A stretch of 64,000 nt of DNA from NCBI GenBank assembly GCA_013398615.1, contig VZSR01000155.1, positions 1,292,757 to 1,356,756 of the forward strand. The letters are read 5' to 3'. Position 1 is the first letter of the stretch, and every line of letters begins with the position of its first letter. The notes under the pieces are model-generated. The model made no database searches and was not told the origin of the DNA. It was given only the letters and a program-made list of their open reading frames with translations. Positions 1 through 13,000 of the stretch are shown piece by piece. A program made the position numbers and the translations under genes. This stretch comes from Brachypodius melanocephalos. Taxonomy: Eukaryota > Chordata > Aves > Passeriformes > Pycnonotidae.

Positions 1-3000
1 ACACATAATTTGGCAGATATATTTTATATAAGCATAAAAATGGTAACTAACTTTTGATTGATGTCTAATACAAAGAAAATGAACCATCACAGCAATCAGT
101 CTGGTATAAAGACAGACCAGTGATTAAAAATTCTATGATTTTCTCTTTGAGGAATTGTCCCTAAAACCTTCAACAGTGGTGTTACGACAATCAGTTTTAC
201 CTTAGACTGAAATGAAGCTGGAAGTGCCCAAAAAGTTGTTGAGGAAAAAGGAGTGAATTGTGCAAAACTGGTTCTTTCTTCAGTGAAAATGGCTCTTTCC
301 CAAAGCAAAATATGGATCATCATTCCCACTCCAGTCAACAGCCTCCAAACACAACACTGAGGTGTTTTAAAAATGCATTTTTAGTGCATTTTAGACCACT
401 AAATACTTCTATGAAGACAAGAGTTACTGCTACCTGGAGATGAAGGCTCTCCAACAATGAGTTTATTCACAGTGTCTCTATTCTCTAAGGTGCTCATGCT
501 GCAGCCCTTCTTCTGCAGGGGTAAGAATGATGCCAACCTTCCTTAGCTGTGTGCCTATTTTCTTAATATATTTAGGAACTCACCACTTTTCAGACCTCTG
601 GAATATTTGCTTCAAACTCATTGTGGGTTCAAAGTTATTTCAGGACAGGAGAGAATCTAGAGAGGTAGGATAGGCCTGACTGGAGTAACCTTGCTTCTTT
701 AAAAAGCTAATACAAAAAATATCTCAGCATCACAGGAGAAAAAAAACTAAAACCACAGAGGCTGTAACAGATCACTGTCAGCTTTACAAAGCACATACAC
801 AAGACTGATGATTTCTTGTTTAGTCTACCCTAATAAAAATCTTTTTCACATAACCGCTATTCCCTTTATTCATGTCAGCACTCCTGCGAATAGAAAAAAG
901 CATATTAGCTTGAAATTAAAAAGAAACACACAGATATTAAAGACTAGAAGATACTCTTTCTTCTTTTGCAGATCTACCACAAAGGAACTTAATCTGATCA
1001 GTGTTGAATTAAATAGACACCATTTTCCTGGAAAGTGTGTCATATCTAGTGATAAGAACAGTGTAGATAAGCTGCAAAGAAAGGAAATCTATTCTACTAG
1101 CACAGTACTACAGTAGCTTAATTTGCACAGCACAAAAGTGCAATCTGATACTACATCTGTTAGGAAAGGCTGAGTACTGGCAGGACAACAGAGATGTTAC
1201 ACTGCCCTTCAGAATGCCAATTAACAAGATTAATTAAAAAACCCCCCAAAAAACCAAAACAATCCCCCAATACTAAACTGTCAGAGACAGTTCATGCCTC
1301 AAACACTGATACAAGGTTTTGCTCGTTATAACAAAAACTGTATAAAGAACCAACAACAAAAGAAGCCTCCCTGAAGATACATGACTGGGACTTTGGACTG
1401 TAAATTAAACCACTAAGATTAGATAAAGGGAAAACCCATTCTTTAATCATCTCAGGCCTAGGAACAAAACAAAACTGAAGAAGAGGAATTCATCCACAAT
1501 AAAGGCAAATGCAGCAGAGATTCTCCCCTGGCTGAGTTTGGGGTGGGAGACACCACAGCCTGCAGAAGCCAGGTTTACACAGATTTCCCCCTGAAATGAT
1601 GTGAGGGTGTGGAGGAGGTTTCAGGTGTAACCTCTGGTTAGAGGCAGTGAAACCCTATCCTTTACATAAACTGGCCCAGCTGTGCAACCCCCAACCCCAT
1701 AGACCACATCCACGGGGCATTGACACAGCAGGTAACTGAGGGGGTGTCATAATCCATCAAAGACCCTCTGAAGTGCCCTCCCCAGAGCTATTCCTTGCAC
1801 CACAGGACTGCACATGATGCAACAAAGACAATGGCAAAGTCCCCCTCCCATCAGGGAGGGGTTTTCCTACCTAGTCTGAGTGTAATTCACCCATTGGAAT
1901 CTAGGTTATTTGGAGTGACCTTCACCACCAAGAAGACCAGCTGGAGAGGATCAACAGAGCATTGCTGAGATCCATGGAGTGGTGATACATTCCTTATCCT
2001 GTCTCTGTTAACTCCTTTCTGTCCTCCCATCACCTATTTTCTATTTCTTTCTTGCTCTCTCTCATATTTACTACCAAATAAACACCATACTATTGTCACT
2101 GGCATATGGTTTTGTTTACACATTAATTCAGAGACATTTCTAAGGACTTTAGTAACCAGATCATGACATAAGCCCATGACAAAACCAAGGTTTCTCATCA
2201 ATAGTTTTACAGTTACAGTGCCATGTAGCTAAGAAAAGGTCCACAAATTAAATTTTCTGCATAAATCTACATGCAAAATTCTGTTTTACCCAAAGCTTAT
2301 TATCTGAAGCAGCATTCCATGACACTAGATTAAAGCCAAAGGCTGGGAAGAAGTGGAACAAAGAATTTTGCACATTGAGCCAAAATTTTATGCAGCAAGA
2401 TAGTTTCCCACATCAACAGGGAAATCAACAGTCAAACAAAAAGGCACATCCATCTGAAAACACTATTAAGGACAATGCTGTTTTTCACATGGAAAAGATA
2501 CAGATACAGTAAGCAACACTCATCATATTGCTTCCACAACTGAAGGTAATACCCCAAAAGCTCTTCTGCCATTCATTGCTAAAGATGCTGAATCTTACCA
2601 GATTACAACCTACAAAAATTGCAAATTCAGCTACCTCTTTAGGTTAATAATACTAAAACTGGAAGAAAAAGCTAAACTAAAAACAGGCAGAATGCCAGTC
2701 AGCCAGGAAAACTGCTCATTAAAAGCCCCAAAGGGCCAGCTACTGAATCCTGGCCCATAGAGGTGGTTGGCATTATAACATCATGTTGAGAGAAACTAAC
2801 ACTCCAGTCTATTGCAGGAAAGGGTCACAGCATGGCTCCTGATAAAACAATCAAAGAAACAAACTAGATTTTGTGTAGGATATTCTTTTCTATTCTGGGC
2901 TTTTCCAGAATGCAAGATGCTCCACCCCACTTCTTGGGTACAATTACCCTGCCTTTGATATCAGAGATACCATTTATTGAATGTTTCATCCAGGCTGAAC

Positions 3001-3976
3001 ACAGTCACCACTAAGAAGAACAACTACTCCAGCACAGCACTTGCTTGGCAGTATTCTTAGCTGGAAGTAAAGAGTTTGGAGTCTGCTTTATTCAAAACAT
3101 ATTTAACTTGGATTTATCCCAGCCCCCTGTTACCCTTAAAATGACACCTTCTGAATAATTATCTCTTTGTGACAACCTCACCACACAATCAGAAAAATTC
3201 CTGTGCTGTTTGAAGAGGAGATGTTTAAAAAACAGCATTAGCATCAACATAAATAAATTTACAATTGCCAGGGTACCCCAGCCTAAGCTGAAAAGCTGCT
3301 GTTGCCTAATTCCTGTCCATAAAGATGTATCACATTACAGAAGGTGCTTTCTCCTGTTGATTCATAGGGCTCAGGTAAATGGCAGTGCAACCCTCAGAGC
3401 CTGCCTTTGCAGCAGTATAAAAGAGAGATTCCCAAGTAAAACTCTGAAATAAAGCTGCACTATCCAAGGATATAATTCAATTTACAGTCAATTTTTCAAA
3501 AGCACATAGAGGGTTAAATTGCCTCATCTCACACTCAAAACACAGGCCCTAGCTATGGAAAAAAAAATTAGAACAAAACACCATCAGTCCTCTGTAAGTC
3601 ACTTCAGGAACAGTGGAAAAATCACTAAAACCAGCTTCTCTACCATAAGCATTCTATGTCATTGTAACTGCATAATAAAACTTTTTTCCATATTTTAATT
3701 TGCCCACTTACTCAGTGGTACTGGCAGAGAACACAAGACATTCATTTCTCAGCCTTTTTATGCTTGTATTGGTATTGTATAAACTCAAGAAATCTTAATT
3801 TTCAGTTTTTCTCAGCAAAAATAGTTAACTTGTAACTCTGAAGGAAATACAAACATAAAATTTGCCACATCATTATTTTGCTGAACTGCTTTAGCCATAA
3901 TGCTTCTCGAGCATTTCAAACAGCTAAAATGAAGAATGATTGGAATTATAACAACTGTGTTTTAGAATATACTCAC
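1..3976 (-). other. KIF16B intron 17, 3' part cut by window edge
   Basis: This is intron sequence downstream of exon 17. No kinesin exon is seen here; the expected coiled-coil exon has not started. A probable solo LTR lies at about 1480-2150 and an A6C6A6 tract at 1236-1253. The remainder is AT-rich sequence in which I recognise nothing. The short open frames here have no recognisable similarity. Confidence 0.85.
1480..2150 (+). mobile_element. Probable solo LTR (endogenous retrovirus), plus orientation
   Basis: This stretch is more GC-rich than its surroundings. It ends in a pyrimidine-rich run (about 1992-2070) followed by AATAAA at 2077-2082, the usual order of a retroviral LTR 3' part. 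No internal retroviral genes or primer-binding site follow, so it would be a solo LTR. The ends are not defined; I did not find a convincing target-site duplication. It could instead be another GC-rich interspersed repeat. Confidence 0.5.
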
Positions 3977-4065
3977 CCTGGATTATAAAGCATAACTGCT
4001 GACAGATTCTCACAAGATTTAGAAAGATCAGTCATAGACAAGCTGAACGAAGATAGCAGTCCACT
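3977..4065 (-). CDS. KIF16B: KIF16B exon 17 (post-FHA linker)
   Basis: The exon has 89 bases and encodes SGLLSSFSLSMTDLSKSCEN, then LSAVMLYNP, plus two bases of a Gly codon (about residues 566-595). This serine-rich linker is characteristic of KIF16B rather than its paralogues and is the strongest single exon for naming the gene. A Cys sits in SKSCENLS where I recall Arg in human. The acceptor is ATTAG and the donor GTGAGT. The next exon, expected to open the long coiled coil, is not between here and position 1. Confidence 0.95.
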
Positions 4066-7000
4066 CTAATAACAGACCATAAAATAAGAGTATTAGACAA
4101 GCTTACAAACTCTTTGATGAAATATTAACTAAAGTACATGAAGCAAATGAAAAAAGGCATCATATAACAATTAAGGCATGCCTATATTAGAAATAAAATT
4201 GTGAAAATGTTTGAATTTGCCAAACACTGATTTAATCCCACCTTTCTTTTCTCCCTTAGCTTAGCAGCTTCTTTAGGGTGGTTAAAGCGAAACATGTTGG
4301 TTCTTCCAAGCAATATAACAGCACCTGATGAGAGAAACACACACCACTCACTGACAGCATTCTGCAGCTGAAAGCACCATGTAATTTTTCAGACACGCCA
4401 CATGTAAGCAAAGACTTCCATTAAGCAAGAACCAAATGAAAATGCATCTTCACAAATGTAAAACCATGCATAGCCACGGCTACCTTAACTGATGCATCCA
4501 GTTGTGCTCTTTCCTCTTCCTACTTCAACAAAAATGAAACCCACACATGTTCACAACACTGCATGAATATGACTGACTCGAGGTCAAGCATGTTCATGGA
4601 GTTCAGTTAGAGAATAAACATAGGGAGAGGAAGCAGCTGCCCCAATTTGATCTATATATCCTTTAACAGTGCTACTTTGGAAGCCACCAGAAGACGTAGA
4701 TTCAACAGGAACATCCATAAATGCGACCAAGAACAAACTTGTCCATCCACTACTGACCACTGGTCAGGTTTGAATCCAACCACACTAAAAGCTCCAGATC
4801 TCCATTATTTGTGCTCACATTTTTCTTCTCCATGTGAAAGTGGAACACTGAAGTTTATTGTCATTCAAAACAGGATTATCAGACTTTAATACCCCACAGC
4901 TATTTTCTGATGGAAGAACCTTGAATAATTCATACTGTTCAAAGCACATCTATTATTGCATTTAATCAGTTAAGGTATAGGTCACAAATAAAGAGATTCT
5001 GAGCAATTCTTATCACATTTTAAAGACAATGGTACCTAGATTAATACTTCCCTACTAAGAGGTATATTGTCAGTGACGTCTCACTACTGTCATAACATGG
5101 AAGTCTTCCAAGTTCAGCACCTCAGAATCAAGCATTTATCTGTCAGTCGGTACGAAGCATTTTTAAAAAGAAAAAGGACTCCATTACACTCACAGCAAGA
5201 AAAAGCTGTACTTAAACTCATCACTACAAATTCTTACCATCTGATAATGACACGATATCCTTAGCATGGAATGCTTCTCTTAAAATCAGCTTAATCAGGA
5301 ATATCAACTCAAATTTGGTGATCCAGTCTTAGCAAATAAATGGCAAAAAGCACCACAATCACTTCTTGCTATCCACACACCACCTCAATTTCGGATCACG
5401 TTTGCAGTTTACCTCAGTGAAATCTCAAAAGGAATTCATAAATCTGTATGAAACTCCTATAGTCACTTTCAAGTGAAGATAAAAATAATTAATTGTAAAC
5501 CACTTAATTAAACCACCAATTAATTGTGACCACTTCACTAGGTGGAAGCAACATAAGTAAATTAATTCAATTTTCAGAATTATTAGTTATAAATATGTGT
5601 CACCAACTTCATAAATTTTAAGGAAGACAGGAGAGAGACTTAACAGGAAGCACATGAGAGTCAGTCCTAAATGTTGGGTCATTTGAATAACTCCTAGATT
5701 TCTCTTTTAAGAAGGGTTGACGGTTTGGCCCGAAACCCTGAAAACTTGTCCTAAGGTGAGGATATATTTAACGTAAATGACAAACTGTAATTGTGAATGT
5801 TAACTGAGTTACCTTCACAAATCCTACCATATGTTCTTATGACTAAAAAAATATTGTTAGTTCAGTTACATTTACAAAACTACCACGTCAGCCAGAATTT
5901 GCAAATAATCAAAGAAAACCATAGAAGGAGGTGGCAATTAATTACCATGCCTCTTACTATTTTTAAACTCCAAGATGGTGTAAAAATTTAACACATTTTC
6001 AAACGAACAGCTATTAATGCTGAACGGAAGCATTTAAACATATCAGCAGTTAATCAGTATTACCTTAAAGCAGGTATTTAAGAATGCTGGCACTTCATGC
6101 TGTGAGACTAAATGCTAACACAACTGGGATAAATGGATTGCACACACGAGTCCTCAAACTAGTGATTCCATCAGTTTTGCACACCTAATGTCACAGTTGC
6201 CACCCTCCTCTCAAACTCAGTCTCCTTAGACACACAAAAGATCAGCTTATGCAGCAGTTTTTTACAACTTAGCAACCCTTTCCCCTTTAAGTTGCAAATT
6301 TTTGTCTAAAGAAATTTGTGCGGGGAAAAAATGTCATGTTTCTGCTTTTAGAAGTACAAAAATCAAGTTGTAATATGCATCCAAAAGAGGAAAATAACAT
6401 CCAAACTCCTACTTTCTTCTGAGGCACACTGAACATTTTCTGCCCTTAAAATGCAGCAGGATAAAATAAAGATGATTCATCACAACTGAATTTGTATTGT
6501 TTACAGTGTTATTTGCTATTAATGTCCATGTTTCTGTTGATAACAATTTATGAATTAGATTTACTCAAACCTAAGACCAAGGGGAACTGGGATTTTTTTG
6601 CCCCCTTTATCTGTAATAGAAACAAGCACATATGCCTCTCATTTTGCATGAAGAAATAGGCACCCTAAAAAAAAAAAAAAAAGTCAATGCCATCTCTCTA
6701 CACCAAAAACTTCTTGCCTTCTGCAAGCCACCTTTACAGACTTCAGAAAGGATGGAGAACTCCCCTTCTTTAACACTGCATTATTCTTTTATTAGCCTAA
6801 GCTTACTCTGAAAGCTTCTTTTTAGATAAGTAATATGGGATTGTTTTCAGCAGCTGCCCTGGGTCACAGCCTCACTGCTAAGCAGGTCTTTTTCAGCTCC
6901 TTGCTAAATGGGAACATATTCTGGGTGCTCCTGGAACATAAAACATCCTGAAGCTCTCCTGCAGCACTCACCAGCCCACTTGTCACTCAGTCCTTTCCAG

Positions 7001-10000
7001 GCCAACATATCTTGTTCCCTGCTGTCCCAGCTGCTTATTAATTTCCAAATTTTAAAGCTTTTACATTAAAACTGTAATTCTGTAAACCTCCTCCCTAAGG
7101 GTTAGCCTCCTCCTTTTTGTCACCTCCTATAGCTGCAGCAAACACATACTCCAGCCCAATCTCCTGCTGTACAAGGGAATTTGGCAGTAGTATTAAGTAG
7201 GACCAACCTGAAATTTGGGGAGAGGGGCAAGGGTGTCTCTGACATTATTTTAGTCCTGCAGAGATCTATATCTGTTTTCTTAATGTTACAGAAATATAGC
7301 ATGGAGTTCACTTTGTGTAAAAGCAAACAGAATCAAAGGGTAACTATCAAATCATAACCAAGATTATGAAGTTTTGGGGTTTATGATTTTTCCTTTCTCT
7401 TAAAAAATTTTCTCCCATTTTGTTGTTAAGAAAAAATAATGACTGGGACTTAAGAGAGACAGAAGAAGTTGCCAAGCTCAGGGGAGGAGGGCACTGGCTG
7501 CACTTCTCTTATCCACGGGTTTCTTTTGGAGGGGCAGAGATACCAAAGAATTTCGCTGGGGAAAAGGGGGCTGGGCACAGCTCCTAGCTCTCTTGGCTTT
7601 GGAGGAAAACAGTTGAGCTGCTGCTTGTGGGGGGTGGAGGGGGCGGAATTCATTGCCATTGCTGGAGCTGACCCCGCCAGGTTTCTCCTCCCATGGGTGA
7701 GCCTTTGCTCCTGAGAGCAGCCATTGAACTACGACCTTACTGGCACCCTGCCTCACATGAAAAGGATCCTTGCCATCTGTTCAGGTGCCTCAGAGGAGAA
7801 GACCTGACTCCGCTCTGGGAAGGTGCATCCTTCTGGCTGTGTGTGGCAGAGGAGCCCGACTGCCATTGCCCAGATCCGCTGCTTTCTGCTGTTGCCTTGG
7901 GCTCTTTCACTGCACTCTAACCCAGCACCCCCTGCCTGCTGGGACACCCTTCAGCCCCTGCTACAGCTGCCAAGTTTCTGCTATTCTTGCTTGCTACCTG
8001 AGGTGAACCCTGCAGTCCCAGCTGCCGCTGCGAGGTTCCTGCTGCAGCCCATTGTTGCCATTCAGCTCGCCCGCCATTACCGTGAGGGGCTGAGCTCGCG
8101 CCACAGCGCCCCCTACAGGCGGGAGGGAATCATCGCACCCACCCTGCCCGGCCGGGAGCCGCCATCGCCCCCTGCCGGCTAACAGAGGAACTGCAGCAAA
8201 GGGGAAATGCCGCAGCTGAGAGAGAAGGCTGGGACTGGGTTTGGGTTCTGGTTGGTGTTGTTTGCCTTGTTATCCATACACATACCAGTAAAGAACTGTT
8301 ATTCCTTTCCTCTATCTTTTATTTCCCCTTAATTTCAAGTTATAATAATTCAGACGGAAGGAGATCATATTCTCCATTCCATCCAAGGGAGATTCCCACC
8401 TTCCAAACCAAGTCAGACACAGTTGAAATTAATAAAGAATTCTCTTTTCACCACATGGCAATTCTTCAACAACAAAAGACACCATGAGGTTTTTCTGGTG
8501 GTTTTGGATTATAGTTGAGAAGACATAAAATTAAAACTAACTAAACAATAATTCCTTTATATAAACACAGATTTTTTTTTTTCTTCAGTGTTGTTGACAG
8601 GAAGAATCAAAGAGGCTGCCTGAAAAATGACATTAGGCTAGGTAATACCTTGGTTGAGGTGTGTGGGTTCTGTAATCTGAATACCGTTCACAGAACACTG
8701 CGCTCCATTCAGTGGGATGAGGTTCACAGTGCCATTGAGATTTTCAAAGATGCAATGCTCACTTTCCAGATCAAGGCCATGAAGAACTAAACACAAAGAA
8801 ATAAGGTAACATAATTAGACTTCTCACAACTAGTAAGATTAACATGCAAATAATAATTTATTAAGAACATATTGCATTACATATCGGAGAGTATATTTTC
8901 TCTTTATTCTGAACAATGTTTTCTTCCCTCTCTCCTTTATCACATCCTGCATGCCTTAAATATTTATTGCTTTATTCTAGTGGAAAGAAGTGTGCTGGGT
9001 TGGCTTTGCATTTTTTTTTGGTGTAATGCTCTTTATTCCTGTGCTTTGATGCCTGATTAGCAAATGCTCCTTTCTTTCCAATACAAACCAGAAAAGTACA
9101 ACACATATTTGCAGAGAGAGATTCTTTGACCTGTTACGCAAGGAAATAATGAAAACTTTTAGACCTTAAAACAACCATGCTTAAATCTGAAAAGACAGGA
9201 TATAAGATGCCATTGTAGACAAAAGGATGGCTGAGGTAAAGTTCTTATGTCCTAAGACATTCAGAGCTTTTATCAAGCAGTTACTCTACTTTCCATTTTT
9301 CCTTCAAATAATGTGTGATTATGTGTATTGTTTAATAACACAAGGCATCACAAGTTTGGCAGTTTCATGGAATTTATTAGAGTAATTTTATATCCAGGCA
9401 ACTTTTGACCCATGAAAATATAGCAAACTAAGTTATTTGACTCTCAGATTCTCACCCAAAAATTAAAGGATGCAGTTTACTTAATGAAACTGTCTTCCAG
9501 GAACTTATGTAAAGGTTAAGTGATAGGACAGTCCAGATCTGACAGTTGCATTGGTAAGAAATCAACAAGAAAACCAGTAGATTTTTACTGATTTTCAGAA
9601 TTTTTTTAAACTCAAACCTGAAGTCCCAAGACTTATCTTACTTATAATAGTATAACATAACAATGCTGTCATTATATAAATGTTAAGAGAATGATTTTGC
9701 AGTAATTGCAACAGGTGTTACATAAAAAGGACAGTATTTTTACAGGATGCTATTTCAAGAGAAGCAAGAAATAAATTAATAACAAGTATATGAATATACT
9801 TAAAGCCCACAAGCTATGCTAGAAGTCATGCTCTTTGAAGCAAATCTCATGCAATTCAGCTTTCAGATTGTCTAAAAATTAAAATACGCAAAACACAGAA
9901 CAACTAACTGAAAAAGAGAAAAAACATATGAAGCTTAGTTAACATATTAGGATACTGGAAGAAGAAAGTATATAAAAATGTCAAATTCCATACCAATATC

Positions 10001-13000
10001 CTGTTCTGTTATAGCATCTTCTCGGCCAACATATGTTTGGCCCTCCTAATTAAGAGAGAAACACACATTATTTCCAGTTGGAATCTCCTTATCTCCCCCA
10101 TAAGAATATAATTTATCCTTCCACTTTCTCAGGGTAACCTGAATGAAATATATATTTAAACATACATGAAAAAAAGGAATCATGTAGCATTTTTAGAATG
10201 CTTTCACAGTCTTTATTTTACAATATTATCAGCAAATTCAAGTTTCAACTGTCCAGTGCAGAACCACCTTTGTAGTTTTGAGATGATTTAGATTTTAAGG
10301 TCAAGATTTATAATTACATGAAAAACAAACCAATACACACAGATAAAAATATGAAACACCTATATCTGGTTAACCATTTGACTGCCAGAATAAACCTAAA
10401 CAGATATTTTAATTTCATCATTTACAAGCTCTTAAGAGCTTTTCTTACTACAGCAGAGAAGCATAAAGAGCTTTTCTTACCATAGTAATGTAATCAGCAC
10501 TATATATAGACAGCAAATCAATATAGTAATTTTTCTACTGAAAAAAATTGCAAGGCATATAAAGGGTATGGAAACACAGATGTGTATTTACCTTCAAGTG
10601 GTACAAGATGATACCAGTACTGAGAAGATCATCATCAATGCCAATGAGATGAGGCAGTTCAGAATCCAACACAACACCTATCCCTTCTTTCCTCAGAGCC
10701 AAAGTTTGTTCCTATAAAAGACAAAAGTCTATTTATTAGGATGTGCAAAAAATACCCCTCTTCCTTCTCTTTCTAAACCACATTTAATGTACCTTCTTCT
10801 CTCTAATATCACACGAAAAGAAGAGAAATTTCTTAGAATTTTTTGATTTTACATTTTAAATGTGACTTCTTTACTTTTACTAAGGATTCCAAGCTTGCTG
10901 TTGAGGAAACCTGTGAAGGTGTTATTTGAAGGAAACCAGACCAACAGCTGAATTATACTAGAGAAGGAACATCAATCAGGAGTGTAACAAAAGCAATGCT
11001 GTCTAAAGGCAAGCTATGTGCCACCTTTCACAACGGTAAGGAGAATTTCAAACTTCTCAGCATTCAGTACAGCTAAAGAACAGAAAACTGCAAACCTTTT
11101 AGCAGTCCTTTAAATAAGCTGAACCTTGCACAATAAAAACCTCAGACTCCTGACAATTCAGTAAACCTAGGCAGCTGAAATAACATGCAATGTAAGAAAA
11201 GCACTGCCAGCAGTAAATAAATGTAAGACATATTCACAGCACATAATTTCAATTCTTCAAAATTCCATTGGGCCACATTGTAGCCATAGGTTGAAGCATT
11301 ATTCAGCAGGACTTCAGGTGGGAGATTTCAGCCTTGGATAAGGTAATGTATGCTATAGTACACAAGAATCTATGCAATAAATAAAAAATAATTATAGCTT
11401 TGAAGTAAGTTTTAGTATTTTAAAAGTTCAAGTTGAAATAGAATCCTATTGGCTTCTAGGCCTGAAAGATAACAACAATAGAGATTGTGAATGTGCACAC
11501 ATACACACCATCTTTCAAGACAAATGTGTTTTTCTGTGTAAAAGAGCTAAGCCCTGACAATCTATGAAGCACAGGCAATGGCAGCAAGAGATCCTGTGTA
11601 TTACAAGGAGCACACTTTTCTCCTGGTGCTAATAAAAATGGAAAAAAGTTTTCTGACAGCTGCATGACTATGCCTTTTCCAAGTCACCAAATGCCTTCTA
11701 CTTGGCCAAAAAGACATCACACTGTAAGAAAAAAACAACACATAGACTGCCACATAGAATACACATATGTATTTTCCCAAGTACAGCTACTTGCAAGTCT
11801 AAAGAAGAAAGCAGATGTAAAATCTCATTTCCCTGCAGAAAAAAAGCATTGTCAATATCTATGCTGTCTAAAAATTGCACGTAAGGCTATATCTGGGTAA
11901 GATGAGATGATAACACAACATATAAGACTCTGCAAAACAAAATTGGGAAATGTTACTCTGGCTATGGATGAATTTAAAAGTTCTCCAGCATTCAGAAAGA
12001 AAACAATAACCTGTGATTCATGTGCAGCTTAGATTTTCACAATGCACTCCACGTATTCGTTCATATTATAAAAGAGTCACATCATAACCCTAAAAAATAC
12101 AGCTTAATTAATTGTTCAAGTGAAAAAGTAATTTCAGTCAAAAATACCTATCACATCATTAGATATTTACTGAGTAGCATCTACTGTTATACATAATTTA
12201 TAATGTTCCCATATGACAAGGATGAAGATAAAATCCTGAGGACTGGTGACCGGTTACTGCTAGCACCTTCGGCCCAATGGAATTGATAAAATATTAAAAG
12301 CTGAGTATTTTTTTCCACAGCACAACAAAGCATTTGCCAACGTCCCTGACAGAGGAAGAAAATAAACATCCCAGGAGACAAAAAGATTACCACTGGGTGA
12401 GAAAAACAGCTCACAAATAATTAAGAATAAAAAAACAATATGATTCTTTGTTTTCCAATCTTCCCATATTCAACACATTCTTACTATTATAAGAGATTTA
12501 TCATGTATAATTGTGATTTAGAACAGATGGATTGCTTTTTTATTCAGATCTAAAATTAAAGAACATAAATTAATTGAGTTTCTAGAGTTATATTTTGTAA
12601 TCAGCTACCATTCACGCACAGAATGCATCCTGTTAATGGAAATTTTATAAGAAATGCAGCAGACAGTAGCTGTGATTAACTATAATATTTTTTTAGTTTA
12701 ATACAGGCTGTAAATAAACTTTCATCTTCAGATACAATTTGCTAAAACAACCTGAATCTTAATCAGATACCTGGAGTAACTCCTGAAGTTTAATTGCTTG
12801 GCTTAAAATTTAATTCCAAATTCAAAAGCTTCTGCAAGGATGCCTCCAAAAGCCAAACTGTGCACTTTTGCCCCAAAATGAAATCACGGAAACATCACCG
12901 ACAATAAATCTTTATTACTCTGTTCTTTAACAGTGGGAGAAGGAAAAGAAAAAAGGCCCAAAAGAAGTAGTCAAACTGCCCCTCTTTCATTCTCAACAGC

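Noticed and set aside
7469..8182. Cluster of overlapping open frames on both strands
   Set aside because: They are a by-product of the GC-rich LTR-like element; frames on both strands are open together and none resembles a protein.
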